In this document: piece after piece, positions 8,213-16,508 of the stretch | Layout: each line of letters begins with the position of its first letter | Numbering within the stretch: position 1 is the stretch's first letter | NCBI GenBank assembly: GCA_963830885.1 | Contig: CAWHOA010000012.1 | Location: forward strand, 1 to 64,000 | Reading direction: 5' to 3' | DNA length: 64,000 bases | Source of the DNA: JAIBJN01 sp963830885 | GTDB lineage: Bacteria; Actinomycetota; Thermoleophilia; Gaiellales; Gaiellaceae | Notes under the pieces: generated by a model | The model's input: only the letters and a program-made list of their open reading frames with translations | The model's database searches: none | What the model was told of the DNA's origin: nothing | Program-made: the position numbers and the translations under genes

Positions 8213-8860
8213 ATGGCCTGGCTGCGATCGCGGTGGACGGTTGTCGCGCTCGTGCCTGCGTTCTTTCTCGCCGGCTTTGGGATCGTGACCGCGCTCGCCG
8301 GCGGCTCCGACGACCCGGCTCCGAGCGATGCTCCAGGATCGACCGGCTCCGCCGCCGACAATGCGCCGATCGAGACGGTCTTCGAGGAGGCCGTGCCGAC
8401 CGAACCCGGAGACGAGAACGGCGAAACCGCCGGCACGACGACGGCGGCGGCGTCCGGGGGTAGCGGCGGCACGACGGGCGGGAACGGCGACGGAGGCGGG
8501 AACGGTGGCGCGCCACCCGCGCCGCCGCCCGGGACGATCGCTGTGGACTACGGGCGCTGGGACGGGGTCTTCGAGCTATCGAACCCGACGATCGTCCCCG
8601 ACTTCGGCGTCGCCACCGTGAGCGGCGAGTTCCACTATCGCGGTGGGGTGGACTGCCCGGTCGGCCTGGTCAGGGTGCGGACGTGGTTCTACAACGAGGG
8701 CGGGCAGGTGGTGGGCCGGACGCTGTGGGAGAGCAGACAGTCGACCGGAGACGGCGCCGAGATCACCGGCCGCGAGCCGCTTCCGTTCGAGGCGTACGGG
8801 CAGATCTCGGAGGGCCCGTCCTCGGCCGCCTTGCGGTTTACAGCGGTGGAGTGCCTCTAG
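8213..8860 (+). CDS. membrane-anchored extracytoplasmic protein, unknown function
   Basis: 215 aa. It starts at an ATG preceded by GAGGAGGGACGG, one of the few clear Shine-Dalgarno sites here. Residues 6-32 form a single transmembrane anchor. Residues about 35-105 are a low-complexity Ser/Gly/Thr/Glu/Pro linker, typical of a wall- or periplasm-spanning stalk. Residues 106-215 form a compact domain (VDYGRWDGVFELSNPTIVPDFG...) with two Cys that could form a disulfide and an alternating beta pattern, perhaps of the FxLYD/Ig-like kind. It lies just upstream of the hut operon; no link to histidine use is visible. Confidence 0.7.
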   Translation: MAWLRSRWTVVALVPAFFLAGFGIVTALAGGSDDPAPSDAPGSTGSAADNAPIETVFEEAVPTEPGDENGETAGTTTAAASGGSGGTTGGNGDGGGNGGAPPAPPPGTIAVDYGRWDGVFELSNPTIVPDFGVATVSGEFHYRGGVDCPVGLVRVRTWFYNEGGQVVGRTLWESRQSTGDGAEITGREPLPFEAYGQISEGPSSAALRFTAVECL

Positions 8861-8945
8861 CGGACAGCCCGGAAGGCGTCGCTCTCGGGCGCCGCGGATC
8901 GTCCTCGCTCCAGCGTCGGTCTGCTTCCTGCGCCGGCAGTGCTGA

Positions 8946-8961
8946 CGGCGAGGCATCGCCG
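8946..8961. terminator. stem-loop upstream of hut promoter
   Basis: CGGCGA-GGCA-TCGCCG is a perfect 6-bp GC-rich stem with a 4-base loop, 85 bases after the stop at 8860. There is no U-tract. It could terminate the upstream gene or be part of hut regulation. Confidence 0.35.
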
Positions 8962-8964
8962 GGT

Positions 8965-8992
8965 TTGGCGGCTGAGCCGCGCTCAATACACT
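8965..8992 (+). promoter_or_regulatory. hutH promoter (-35 TTGGCG, -10 TACACT)
   Basis: TTGGCG (8965-8970), a 16-base spacer, TACACT (8987-8992), then 7 bases to the ATG at 9000. This is the best two-element promoter in the window and predicts a leaderless hutH mRNA. Confidence 0.6.
8968..8980. promoter_or_regulatory. dyad GCGGCT-G-AGCCGC inside the hut promoter
   Basis: A perfect 6-bp inverted repeat with a 1-base centre covers the end of the -35 and the start of the spacer. That is where a repressor dimer would block polymerase. It is a candidate operator for histidine- or urocanate-responsive control; the regulator is not in this window. Confidence 0.45.
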
Positions 8993-8999
8993 TGCTCCG

Positions 9000-10548
9000 A
9001 TGACGCTCACGACGTCGGTGTCGCTCAGCGGGGACGATCTGACGCTCGCGGACGTGTGGGCGGTCGCCGTCGACGGAGCGGGCGCCGAGCTCGCTGACGA
9101 GGGGCGCCGGAAGCTCGCCGCCGCGCGCGAGCTCGTCGAGCGCATCGCGCGCTCGGAGGACGGCGAGCACACCTACGGGATCAACACGGGCTTCGGCCGC
9201 TTCGTCTCGAAGACGATCCCGCCCGAGCTGGCCGCGGAACTGCAGCTGCGGCTGCTGAGGAGCCACGCGTGCGGGGTCGGCGAGCCGTATCCGGACGAGA
9301 TCGTGCGTGCGGCGATGCTGCTGCGCGCAAACACGCTCGCGAAGGGGTACTCGGGGGCGCGCACCGAGACTGTCGAGCTGCTGCTCGGATGCCTCCGGCA
9401 GCGGCGTCACTCCGGTCGTCCCGAGCCGGGGCTCGGTCGGGGCCTCGGGCGACCTCGCTCCGCTCGCGCATCTTGCTCTGCCCCTGGTCGGCGAGGGACG
9501 CGCGACCTTCGAGGGGGAGGAGCTGTCCGGTGCGGAGGCATTGGCCAGGGCGGGGCTCGAGCCCGTGCGGCTCCAGGCAAAGGAGGGGCTGTCGCTCATC
9601 AACGGGACGCAGTTCATGGCCGCCGCGGGAGCACTGGCACTCGTGCGCGGCCGGCGGCTGGCGCAGGCGGCCGACGTCGCCTGCGCGCTTTCCCTCGAGG
9701 CGCTGCAGGGCTCGCGCACGAGCTTCCTCCCGGAGATCCACGAGCTGCGTCCGCTCGCCGGCCAGCGTGCGTCGGCCGCCAACATCCTCCGGCTGCTCGA
9801 GGGCTCCGCGGTGCTGGAGGCCCATCGCTGGTGCGACAAGGTGCAGGATGCGTACTCGCTCCGCTGCGCGCCACAGGTTCACGGCGCGTGCAGGGACCTG
9901 CTTGCGTACGCCGAGGCGACGGTCGCGGTCGAGCTCAACGCCGCGACGGACAACCCGCTCGTCCTCGTCGAGCTCGACGAGCTCGTCTCCAACGGGAACT
10001 TCCACGGCCAGCCGCTCGCCTTCGCGCTCGACGCCACCGCCATGGCGCTCGCCGAGCTCGCGTCGATTTCCGAGCGCCGCGTCGAGCGCCTCACCAACCC
10101 GTCGCTCTCCGACGGGCTGCCGGCCTTCCTCACGCATGACGGCGGACTGAACTCCGGCTTCATGATCCCGCAGTACGTCGCCGCCGCTCTCGTCAGCGAG
10201 AACAAGGTGCTCTGCCATCCGGCGAGCGTGGACTCGATCCCGACGAGCGCCGGCCAGGAGGATCATGTGTCAATGGGGAACGCGGCAGGCCTCAAGTGCC
10301 TCCAGGTGCTCGCGAACGCCGAGCGTGCGCTGGCGATCGAGCTGCTCGCCGGCGCCCAGGCGATCGAGTTCCTCGCGCCGCTCGAGCCGGGGCTGGGCGT
10401 GCGCGCCGCCCACCGGCTCATTCGATCCATCTCGCCGACGCTGATCGAGGATCGCCAGCTCTCGGACGACATCGAGGCGGTAGCGGAGGCTGTCCGGCGC
10501 GGCGAGCTCGGCGCTGCCGTCGAGCGAGAGGTCGGTGAGCTCGCCTGA
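9000..10548 (+). CDS. hutH: histidine ammonia-lyase, frameshifted
   Basis: Catalyses L-histidine to trans-urocanate plus ammonia. The first frame gives residues 1-134 (..YGINTGFGRFVSKTI.., ..RSHACGVGEPYPDEIVRAAMLLRANTLAKGYSGART..). The second frame carries the rest, including the MIO-forming Ala-Ser-Gly in GSVGASGDLAPLAH and the family blocks QDAYSLRCAPQVHG and SVDSIPTSAGQEDHVSMG. Removing one C near 9402 restores ..GCLRQGVTPVVPSRGSVGASGD.. and a protein of about 515 aa, normal for HutH. Everything else is conserved, so the lesion is probably a base-call error. First gene of hutH-hutU-hutI, with its own promoter. Confidence 0.92.
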
Positions 10549-12245
10549 GCGCGACGGCGATCGAGGCGCGGGTCGAGGAGCTCTGCGGCGACCTGACATC
10601 GATCCGCGCGCCGCGCGGGACGGAGCTGAACGCACGCTCATGGCAGACGGAGGCGCCGCTCCGCATGCTGCTCAACAACCTCGACCCCGAGGTCGCCGAG
10701 CATCCCGAGCGGTTGGTCGTCTACGGCGGCTCCGGGAAGGCGGCGAGGACTCACGATGCGTTGAGAGCCATCGTTCGCTGCCTGCTCGAGCTGGGGGACG
10801 ACGAGACCCTCCTCGTCCAGAGCGGCAAGCCGGTGGGCATCTTCAGGACGCACGCGGGGGCTCCCCGCGTGCTCATCGCAAACTCGCTGCTCGTGCCCCG
10901 CTGGGCGACGTGGGACGAGTTCCGGCGGCTCGAGGCCGAGGGCCTGACCATGTTCGGGCAGATGACCGCGGGAAGCTGGATCTACATCGGCACCCAGGGC
11001 ATCCTCCAGGGGACGTACCAGACGTTTGCGGCGGCGGGGGAGACTCATTTCGGCTCGTCCGACCTCGCCGGGCGGACGATCCTCACGGCCGGCCTCGGCG
11101 GGATGGGGGGCGCCCAGCCGCTCGCGGGCTCGATGGCGGGCGCAGCCACGCTCTGCATCGAAGTCGATCCGACGCGAATCGAGCGCCGGCTTGCGAGCCG
11201 CTACCTCGACGAGGCGACGACCTCCCTCGACGACGCCGTCGACCGCGTGCACAGGGCGGCAGCCGAAGGGACCGCGCTTTCCGTCGGTGTCCTCGCGAAT
11301 GCTGCGGACGCCGTCCCCGAGCTCGCGCGGCGCGGAGTGCAGTTCGATCTCGTCACCGACCAGACCGCGGCGCACGATCCACTCAACGGCTATGTGCCCT
11401 CGGGGCTGTCCGTCGACGAGGCCGCCGTGCTGCGAGGTGCCGACCCTGACGAGTACCTTCGTCGCGCCTCCGAGTCGATTGCGAATCACGTTCGCGGAAT
11501 GCTCGAATACGTCCGCGCCGGGAGCTATGTTTTCGATTACGGCAACAACCTACGGGGGGAGGCACAACAGGCCGGCGTTCAGGACGCGTTCACATACCCG
11601 GGCTTCGTCCCGGCCTATATCCGGCCGCTCTTCTGCCGCGGCGTCGGCCCCTTCCGGTGGGCCGTGCTGTCAGGGGACCCGGAAGACATCGCGGCGATCG
11701 ACGGGACGCTGCGAACCCTCTTCCCGGAGGATGTCCTGCTCCAGCGCTGGCTCGACCTCGCACCCGATCGTGTGGCCTTCCAGGGCCTGCCGGCGCGTAT
11801 CTGCTGGCTCGGCTATGGCGACCGTGCACGGGCCGGTCTCGCGATCAACGAGCTCGTCCGTTCCGGCGCAGTCGCTGCCCCGGTCGTGATCGGGCGCGAC
11901 CATCTCGACTCGGGATCGGTTGCGTCGCCCTACCGCGAGACCGAGGCCATGCGCGACGGGTCCGATGCGATCGCCGACTGGCCGATCCTCAATGCGCTCC
12001 TGAACACTGCGGCGGGGGCGACGTGGGTCAGCGTCCACCACGGCGGCGGCGTGGGCATCGGCAACTCGATCCACGCGGGCATGGTCGTCGTCGCCGACGG
12101 CACCGACGATGCAGCGGAGCGACTCGAGCGCGTGCTCACGGCGGACCCCGGTACCGGCGTGATCCGTCATGCGGATGCCGGCTATGAAGAGGCGGTCGAG
12201 GCGGCGCAGACGCAAGGGCTGCGCCTACCCGGCCGCGACGCATGA
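10545..12245 (+). CDS. hutU: urocanate hydratase
   Basis: Converts urocanate to 4-imidazolone-5-propionate using tightly bound NAD+. Recognisable from RAPRGTELNARSW, TEAPLRMLLNNLDPEVAEHPE, VYGGSGKAARTH, the NAD-binding TAGLGGMGGAQPLAG and the C-terminal GGGVGIGNSIHAGMV. The first in-frame ATG (10665) would remove the conserved RAPRGTELNARSW block. The frame is open from 10539 with no ATG, GTG or TTG before 10665. A CTG at 10545 overlapping the hutH stop (CTGA) would give 566 aa. A GTG at 10535 plus one extra base is the alternative. It overlaps hutI by 4 bases (ATGA). Confidence 0.9.
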   Translation: MSATAIEARVEELCGDLTSIRAPRGTELNARSWQTEAPLRMLLNNLDPEVAEHPERLVVYGGSGKAARTHDALRAIVRCLLELGDDETLLVQSGKPVGIFRTHAGAPRVLIANSLLVPRWATWDEFRRLEAEGLTMFGQMTAGSWIYIGTQGILQGTYQTFAAAGETHFGSSDLAGRTILTAGLGGMGGAQPLAGSMAGAATLCIEVDPTRIERRLASRYLDEATTSLDDAVDRVHRAAAEGTALSVGVLANAADAVPELARRGVQFDLVTDQTAAHDPLNGYVPSGLSVDEAAVLRGADPDEYLRRASESIANHVRGMLEYVRAGSYVFDYGNNLRGEAQQAGVQDAFTYPGFVPAYIRPLFCRGVGPFRWAVLSGDPEDIAAIDGTLRTLFPEDVLLQRWLDLAPDRVAFQGLPARICWLGYGDRARAGLAINELVRSGAVAAPVVIGRDHLDSGSVASPYRETEAMRDGSDAIADWPILNALLNTAAGATWVSVHHGGGVGIGNSIHAGMVVVADGTDDAAERLERVLTADPGTGVIRHADAGYEEAVEAAQTQGLRLPGRDA

Positions 12246-13477
12246 CCGCCGCGGTGCCGGCGCTCCTCATCCGTGACCTCGCCCAGGTGGTCTCGCCTGC
12301 GCCGGGCTCCGCGCCGCTGCGAGGGAGCGCGCTTCGGGACCTCCGGGTCGTCCCGGACGGCTACGTCCTGTGCGAGAACGGCCGCATCACCTCGGTAGGC
12401 GCGACGAGCGACCTCGAGACGACCACGCTGCCTGCCGACCTCGTCGAGCTGGACGGACGCGGGCGTGCGGCCGTCCCCGGCCTCGTCGACTGTCACACGC
12501 ACGCGTGCTTCGGGGGCGACCGGGCCGACGAGTTCGAGCTGAGGGCCGGCGGGGCGTCGTACGAGGAGCTGCACGCCGCGGGCGGCGGCATCCTTTCCAC
12601 GGTCCACGCCACACGAACGGCCGGCCCTGCTGGGCTCGCCGCCGCCCTCGAGCGCCATCGAGGCTGGATGCTCGCGCACGGCACGACGACCTTCGAGGCG
12701 AAGTCTGGCTACGGCCTCGACCGCGAGACCGAGCTCGACCAGCTGCGCGCGATCACGGCGGCCGGGGGCGTGCCGACGTTTCTGGGGGCGCATGCCGTCC
12801 CGCCGGAATTCCCAGACGGGGACGCGTACCTCGACTTTCTGCTGGCCGACGTGCTGCCCGAGGCGGCGCGACTGGCGGAAGCGGGCGATGTGTTCGTCGA
12901 GCGCGGCGCCTTCGACTCGACGCAGGCACGCCGGTACCTGGTCGCGTGCAGGGAGGCCGGGCTCGCGCTCAGGCTCCACGCCGACCAGTTCACCGAAGCC
13001 GGGGGAGTGCCGCTGGCCGTCGACCTGGCCGCCCGGAGCGTCGACCACCTCGAGGCAACCGGGCCTGACGGTGTCCGGGAGCTCGCCGCAAGCGAGGTCG
13101 CCGCGGTTCTGCTCCCCGTTGCGGCGTTGTGTCTCGGCCGACCGATGCCTCCGGCCCGGGCGCTGGTCGACGCGGGCGCGATCGTCGCGCTGGCGACCGA
13201 CTTCAATCCGGGGAGCGCCTTCTGCGAGAGCCTCCCCGTGGTCATGAGCCTGGCGTGCACCCAACTCGGGCTCGCGCCGGCCGAGGCGCTGGCCGCGTGC
13301 ACCGTCAACGCCGCGTACGTCCTCGGTCGGGCCGACACGCTCGGCCGGATCGCGCCCGGCTACGCGGCCGACCTGGTGCTGCTCGACGTGCCGGACTGGC
13401 GCTACCTCGCCTACCATCTGGGCGGCGAGCACGTCGCGTTGGTCATCAAGGAGGGACAGGTCGTATGGGAGCGTTGA
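12242..13477 (+). CDS. hutI: imidazolonepropionase
   Basis: 411 aa amidohydrolase; hydrolyses 4-imidazolone-5-propionate to N-formimino-L-glutamate, the substrate of the FtcD encoded upstream. Metal site: DCHTHACFGG near 84 (HxH), the catalytic region KSGYGLD near 158, LRLHADQFTEAGG near 246, and ATDFNPGSAFCESLP near 318. The family N-glycan-like start and the C-terminal YHLGGEHVALVIKEGQVVWER are intact. The ATG overlaps the hutU stop, so translation is probably coupled. Confidence 0.93.
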   Translation: MTAAVPALLIRDLAQVVSPAPGSAPLRGSALRDLRVVPDGYVLCENGRITSVGATSDLETTTLPADLVELDGRGRAAVPGLVDCHTHACFGGDRADEFELRAGGASYEELHAAGGGILSTVHATRTAGPAGLAAALERHRGWMLAHGTTTFEAKSGYGLDRETELDQLRAITAAGGVPTFLGAHAVPPEFPDGDAYLDFLLADVLPEAARLAEAGDVFVERGAFDSTQARRYLVACREAGLALRLHADQFTEAGGVPLAVDLAARSVDHLEATGPDGVRELAASEVAAVLLPVAALCLGRPMPPARALVDAGAIVALATDFNPGSAFCESLPVVMSLACTQLGLAPAEALAACTVNAAYVLGRADTLGRIAPGYAADLVLLDVPDWRYLAYHLGGEHVALVIKEGQVVWER

Positions 13478-13481
13478 GTCG

Positions 13482-13733
13482 ATGAGCTGGTGGGTTCCGC
13501 TTGCCTTCATCGCCGCCGGGCTGGCGGGCGTTGCCATCGCCCTGAGCCTCACGGCCGGCCGGCCGCGTTCCGACCCTGCCGCCGAATCCTCCGAGGCCCA
13601 TGGCCACGGCGGCCCGAGCAAGTCCCGCTATCGACAGGACAACGACCTGGTGTGGAATCCAGGAGCGTTCCTCGCGGCCGCGGCGCTCATCGGAGCGGTC
13701 GTTCTCATCGGCGTCCTGATCGAGGTCGCCTAG
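13482..13733 (+). CDS. small two-helix membrane protein, unknown
   Basis: 83 aa. Hydrophobic segments at about 4-24 and 60-81 flank a hydrophilic, His/Ser-rich loop (HGHGGPSKSRYRQDNDLVWNPG). It starts 4 bases after the hutI stop and ends directly against the next ATG, so all of these genes are probably co-transcribed. No family recognised. Confidence 0.6.
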   Translation: MSWWVPLAFIAAGLAGVAIALSLTAGRPRSDPAAESSEAHGHGGPSKSRYRQDNDLVWNPGAFLAAAALIGAVVLIGVLIEVA

Positions 13734-14132
13734 ATGCCCAGCAGAAAGCAGCGCCGCAAGCGCGAGAAGCTCCAGCGCCACGAGTACGAGTACGTCATCG
13801 AGACCGAGGACGGGGAGGAGATCGTCGAGCGGCCTCCCGAGGGCGAGACCACAGAGAAGAACGGGAAACCCCGCAAGGCCGTGGCGGGGCCGGTCGACCG
13901 GCACGGGAAGCCGATCGCGAAGCCGTCCTTCAGGCGAGTCCTCCGGCGCACTGCGATCTTCGGTCCGCTGATCGCGATCTTCATCTACATCACTGCCAAG
14001 GATCTCAGCCCCGCAGGGCTGGTGCTCAACGTCCTTCTCCTGCTCGCCTTCTTCATGCCGCTGAGCTACGTGGTCGACACGATCGTCTACCGGATGCTCT
14101 GGCGGCGATACGAGAAGAGCCGGGCGTCCTAG
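13734..14132 (+). CDS. membrane protein with charged N-terminal tail, unknown
   Basis: 132 aa. The strongly basic start (MPSRKQRRKREKLQRHEYEYVIETEDG) is followed by an acidic/Pro linker and two transmembrane segments (about 80-96 and 100-120), ending RMLWRRYEKSRAS. Its ATG follows the previous TAG with no gap. It could work with the preceding two-helix protein. The last 4 bases overlap the convergent cupin gene. Confidence 0.6.
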   Translation: MPSRKQRRKREKLQRHEYEYVIETEDGEEIVERPPEGETTEKNGKPRKAVAGPVDRHGKPIAKPSFRRVLRRTAIFGPLIAIFIYITAKDLSPAGLVLNVLLLLAFFMPLSYVVDTIVYRMLWRRYEKSRAS

Positions 14133-14479
14133 CCCGCCGTCCCTGCCTCCTTCGCGCCCCGGTAGTGGCCGATGCCCGGCCAGGGGGCGAGCAGGAGCAG
14201 CAGGCGTGCGCCCAGCTCGGAAGAGACCGAGTGGCGCTCGTCAGGGTCGAAGCGCACCAGTGTGCCCGCCGGCGCCTCGATCTGCTCGCCGCCCGCGCGG
14301 AACGTGGCCGAGCCGGCCACGACGACGATCCAAGCGTGCTCCTTGACCTGGTGGTCTCCCAGCTTCTGGCCGGGATCGAGGCCGACGAGCACTGCCCGCG
14401 CTTCGTCCTCACTGCGGAGCACGACCGGCGAGCGGCTTCCACCCGGGGTCGCGATTTCGGCGAGCTTCCACGTCTGCAT
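14129..14479 (-). CDS. single-domain cupin protein
   Basis: 116 aa. Beta-barrel cupin with motif 1 around LGDHQVKEHAWIVVVAGSATFRAGG (35-60) and motif 2 around PAGTLVRFDPDERHSVSS (70-87). Metal ligands are probably the His residues in DHQVKEH and the late H in DERHSV. Small cupins of this kind are often sugar- or ligand-binding or minor dioxygenases; no substrate can be inferred. It has its own leaderless-type promoter and is divergent from the MBL gene. Confidence 0.75.
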   Translation of the reverse strand: MQTWKLAEIATPGGSRSPVVLRSEDEARAVLVGLDPGQKLGDHQVKEHAWIVVVAGSATFRAGGEQIEAPAGTLVRFDPDERHSVSSELGARLLLLLAPWPGIGHYRGAKEAGTAG

Positions 14480-14488
14480 GCCGGCGAA

Positions 14489-14494
14489 AGTGTA
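14489..14494 (-). promoter_or_regulatory. -10-like TACACT, cupin gene
   Basis: TACACT on the minus strand, 9 bases before the ATG at 14479. Confidence 0.5.
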
Positions 14495-14543
14495 GGGGAC
14501 CTGCAGGCGCCGCGGCTTGCGCCGAGGCGCTCGCGGAACGACG

Positions 14544-14549
14544 TAGACT
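14544..14549 (+). promoter_or_regulatory. -10-like TAGACT, MBL hydrolase-hisS-aspS
   Basis: TAGACT, 9 bases before the ATG at 14559. The following genes overlap end to end, so it may drive hisS and aspS as well. Confidence 0.5.
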
Positions 14550-14558
14550 CACCGACCG

Positions 14559-15207
14559 ATGGCCCTCCAGGTCGAGCAGCTGCCTCTGGGCGCGTTCCAG
14601 TCGAATTGCTACGTCGTCCGGCGTCCCAGATGGAGCTGAGGCGCTCGTCGTCGATCCCGGCTGGCCGGGTGAGGCGAGCAGGATCCTGGCGGCGCTCGAA
14701 GACGCTCGTTGCGTCGCGATCCTGGTGACCCACGGCGACATCGATCACGTCGCCGGCGTGGCCGAGCTCGCCGGTGCGACCGGCGCCCCGGTCTACATCG
14801 CCGAAGCCGAGCGCGAGCAGCTCGAGCGGCCGAACGACTTCCTGCCGGCGGGCATCGACATCGAGCTCTCCCCACACACGCCCGAGGTCGCGCTCGACGG
14901 GGACGAGCAGCTCGAGCTCGCCGGCATCCCGCTCCAGACGCTTCGGGTTCCGGGCCACACAGCGGGGCACCTGGCCTATGCGGCTGACGGCTGTCTCTTC
15001 TCCGGCGACGTGCTCTTCGCCGGCTCGGTGGGCCGTTACGACCGCCCGGGGGCGAGCTGGGATGCGCTCTCCGCCTCGATCCGGATGCTGATGGAGAGCC
15101 TGCCGCCCGAGACGATCGTCTACCCGGGACACGGACCGGAGACCACGCTCGAACGAGAGCTCGCGACCAACCCGTTCCTCGGCGAGCTCCGGACGCCCGC
15201 GTCGTGA
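14559..15207 (+). CDS. MBL-fold metallo-hydrolase (glyoxalase II-like), frameshifted
   Basis: The first 24 codons read MALQVEQLPLGAFQSNCYVVRRP and then hit TGA. Dropping the A at 14628 gives ..RRPDGAEALVVDPGWPGEASRIL.. and an uninterrupted protein of about 215 aa. Metal motifs: THGDIDH where the family has HxHxDH, PGHTAGHLAY, GDVLFAGSVGRYD, and a terminal PGHGPETT. The second His of the first motif is Asp here (GAC versus CAC), which would alter zinc site 1 if real. Its stop overlaps the hisS GTG. In many bacteria an MBL hydrolase of this type sits beside hisS. Confidence 0.8.
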
Positions 15208-16508
15208 AGATCCAGGCGCCTCGCGGCACGCTCGACGTCCTGCCCGCGAACCAGCCCGCGCGCCTGACGGTGCTCGACGCCGCCCGCTCCACCGCCGACG
15301 CATACGGCTACGGCCTGATCGTCACGCCGACGTTCGAGGACACGGAGCTCTTCACGAGGACTTCTGGGCAGGGCTCGGACGTCGTGCAGAAGGAGATGTA
15401 CACGTTCGAGGATCGGAGCGAGCGGTCGCTGACATTGCGGCCCGAGGGCACCGCGCCGGTCGCGCGCGCCTACCTGGAGCACGGCCTCCACCGCGAGCCT
15501 CAGCCGGTCAAGACCTACTACGTGGGCCCCATGTTCCGATACGCGGCGCCGCAGAAGGGCAGGTACCGCGAGTTCTGGCAGATCGGGTTCGAGGCGATGG
15601 GATCCGACGATCCGGCGGTGGACGCTGAGCTGATCCAGCTCTTCACGGAGATCGAGCGACGTGCCGGAATCGGCCACACCCGCATCGAGCTCAACTCGAT
15701 CGGCGATCGCGCCTGCCGGCCTGCCTACGTCGAGCGGCTGCACGCGTTCCTGGCCGAGCGCCGGGGCGAGCTCGACGAGGAGACGCTCCGTCGCGCTGAG
15801 GTGAGCCCGTTGCGGGTCTTCGACACGAAGAGCGAGGCCGTTCGCGCTGTGCTCGCGCACGCCCCGACGATCGGAGACTCGCTCTGCGCGTCCTGTCGCG
15901 AGCACTTCGCGCAGGTTCGCGCGTTCCTCGATGCCTTTGGAGTCGAGTACGAGCTCGTGCCGACACTCGTGCGCGGCCTCGACTACTACACGCGGACGGT
16001 CTTCGAGTTCGTGAACGAGGGCCTCGGCGCTGCGCAGGCGAGCATCTGCGCCGGCGGGCGCTACGACTACCTGATCGAGGAGATCGGCGGCTCGCCCACC
16101 CCCGGTGTCGGCTGGGCCGCGGGAGTGGAGCGCATGGTCATGTCGGTCGCCGACGAGCCCGAGCGCCTTCCTCTCGATGTCTTCGTGGTCTGCGAAGCGC
16201 CCGCCGACCGGCCGGCAGTGCTCGCGCAAGTGGCCGAGCTGCGCCGCTCGGGCCTTCGCGTCGACACCGACTATGCGGGCCGCTCGGTGAAGGGCCAGAT
16301 GACGCAGGCCGGCCGCACCGGCGCCCGTCTCGTTGTGCGCGTCAGCGGCGAGACCGCCGTCCTGCGGGCCGAGGGCGCGGACGTCAGCGAGGCGTTCCCG
16401 CTCTCCGAGATCGCCGCCGCGGTGTTGGGGCACCCCGGCCCACCACCCGCTTCTGAGCCTAACGGTGAAAAGCGCTCGCGTGGTGCGCAGGATGTGCCGG
16501 AAGCGTGA
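15204..16508 (+). CDS. hisS: histidine--tRNA ligase
   Basis: 434 aa class II synthetase, GTG start overlapping the previous TGA. GTLDVLPAN at the N-terminus; motif 2 LRPEGTAPVARAYLEHG; HisA/HisB-type active-site blocks LVRGLDYYTRTVFEF and CAGGRYDYLIEEIGG; motif 3 PGVGWAAGVERMVM; anticodon-binding domain from about 320. The last ~27 residues (GHPGPPPASEPNGEK...) are encoded by copy D of the dispersed element and look like an appended tail rather than family sequence. The gene overlaps aspS by 4 bases. Confidence 0.95.
   Translation: MKIQAPRGTLDVLPANQPARLTVLDAARSTADAYGYGLIVTPTFEDTELFTRTSGQGSDVVQKEMYTFEDRSERSLTLRPEGTAPVARAYLEHGLHREPQPVKTYYVGPMFRYAAPQKGRYREFWQIGFEAMGSDDPAVDAELIQLFTEIERRAGIGHTRIELNSIGDRACRPAYVERLHAFLAERRGELDEETLRRAEVSPLRVFDTKSEAVRAVLAHAPTIGDSLCASCREHFAQVRAFLDAFGVEYELVPTLVRGLDYYTRTVFEFVNEGLGAAQASICAGGRYDYLIEEIGGSPTPGVGWAAGVERMVMSVADEPERLPLDVFVVCEAPADRPAVLAQVAELRRSGLRVDTDYAGRSVKGQMTQAGRTGARLVVRVSGETAVLRAEGADVSEAFPLSEIAAAVLGHPGPPPASEPNGEKRSRGAQDVPEA
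16426..16500 (+). repeat. dispersed intergenic element, copy D (inside hisS 3' end)
   Basis: GGGGCACCCC, then CCCACCACCCGCTTCTGAGC, TAACGG and GCTCGCGTGGTGCGC in the same order and spacing as copies A-C. Here it overlaps coding sequence, supplying the hisS tail and the bases just ahead of the aspS GTG. Confidence 0.7.
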
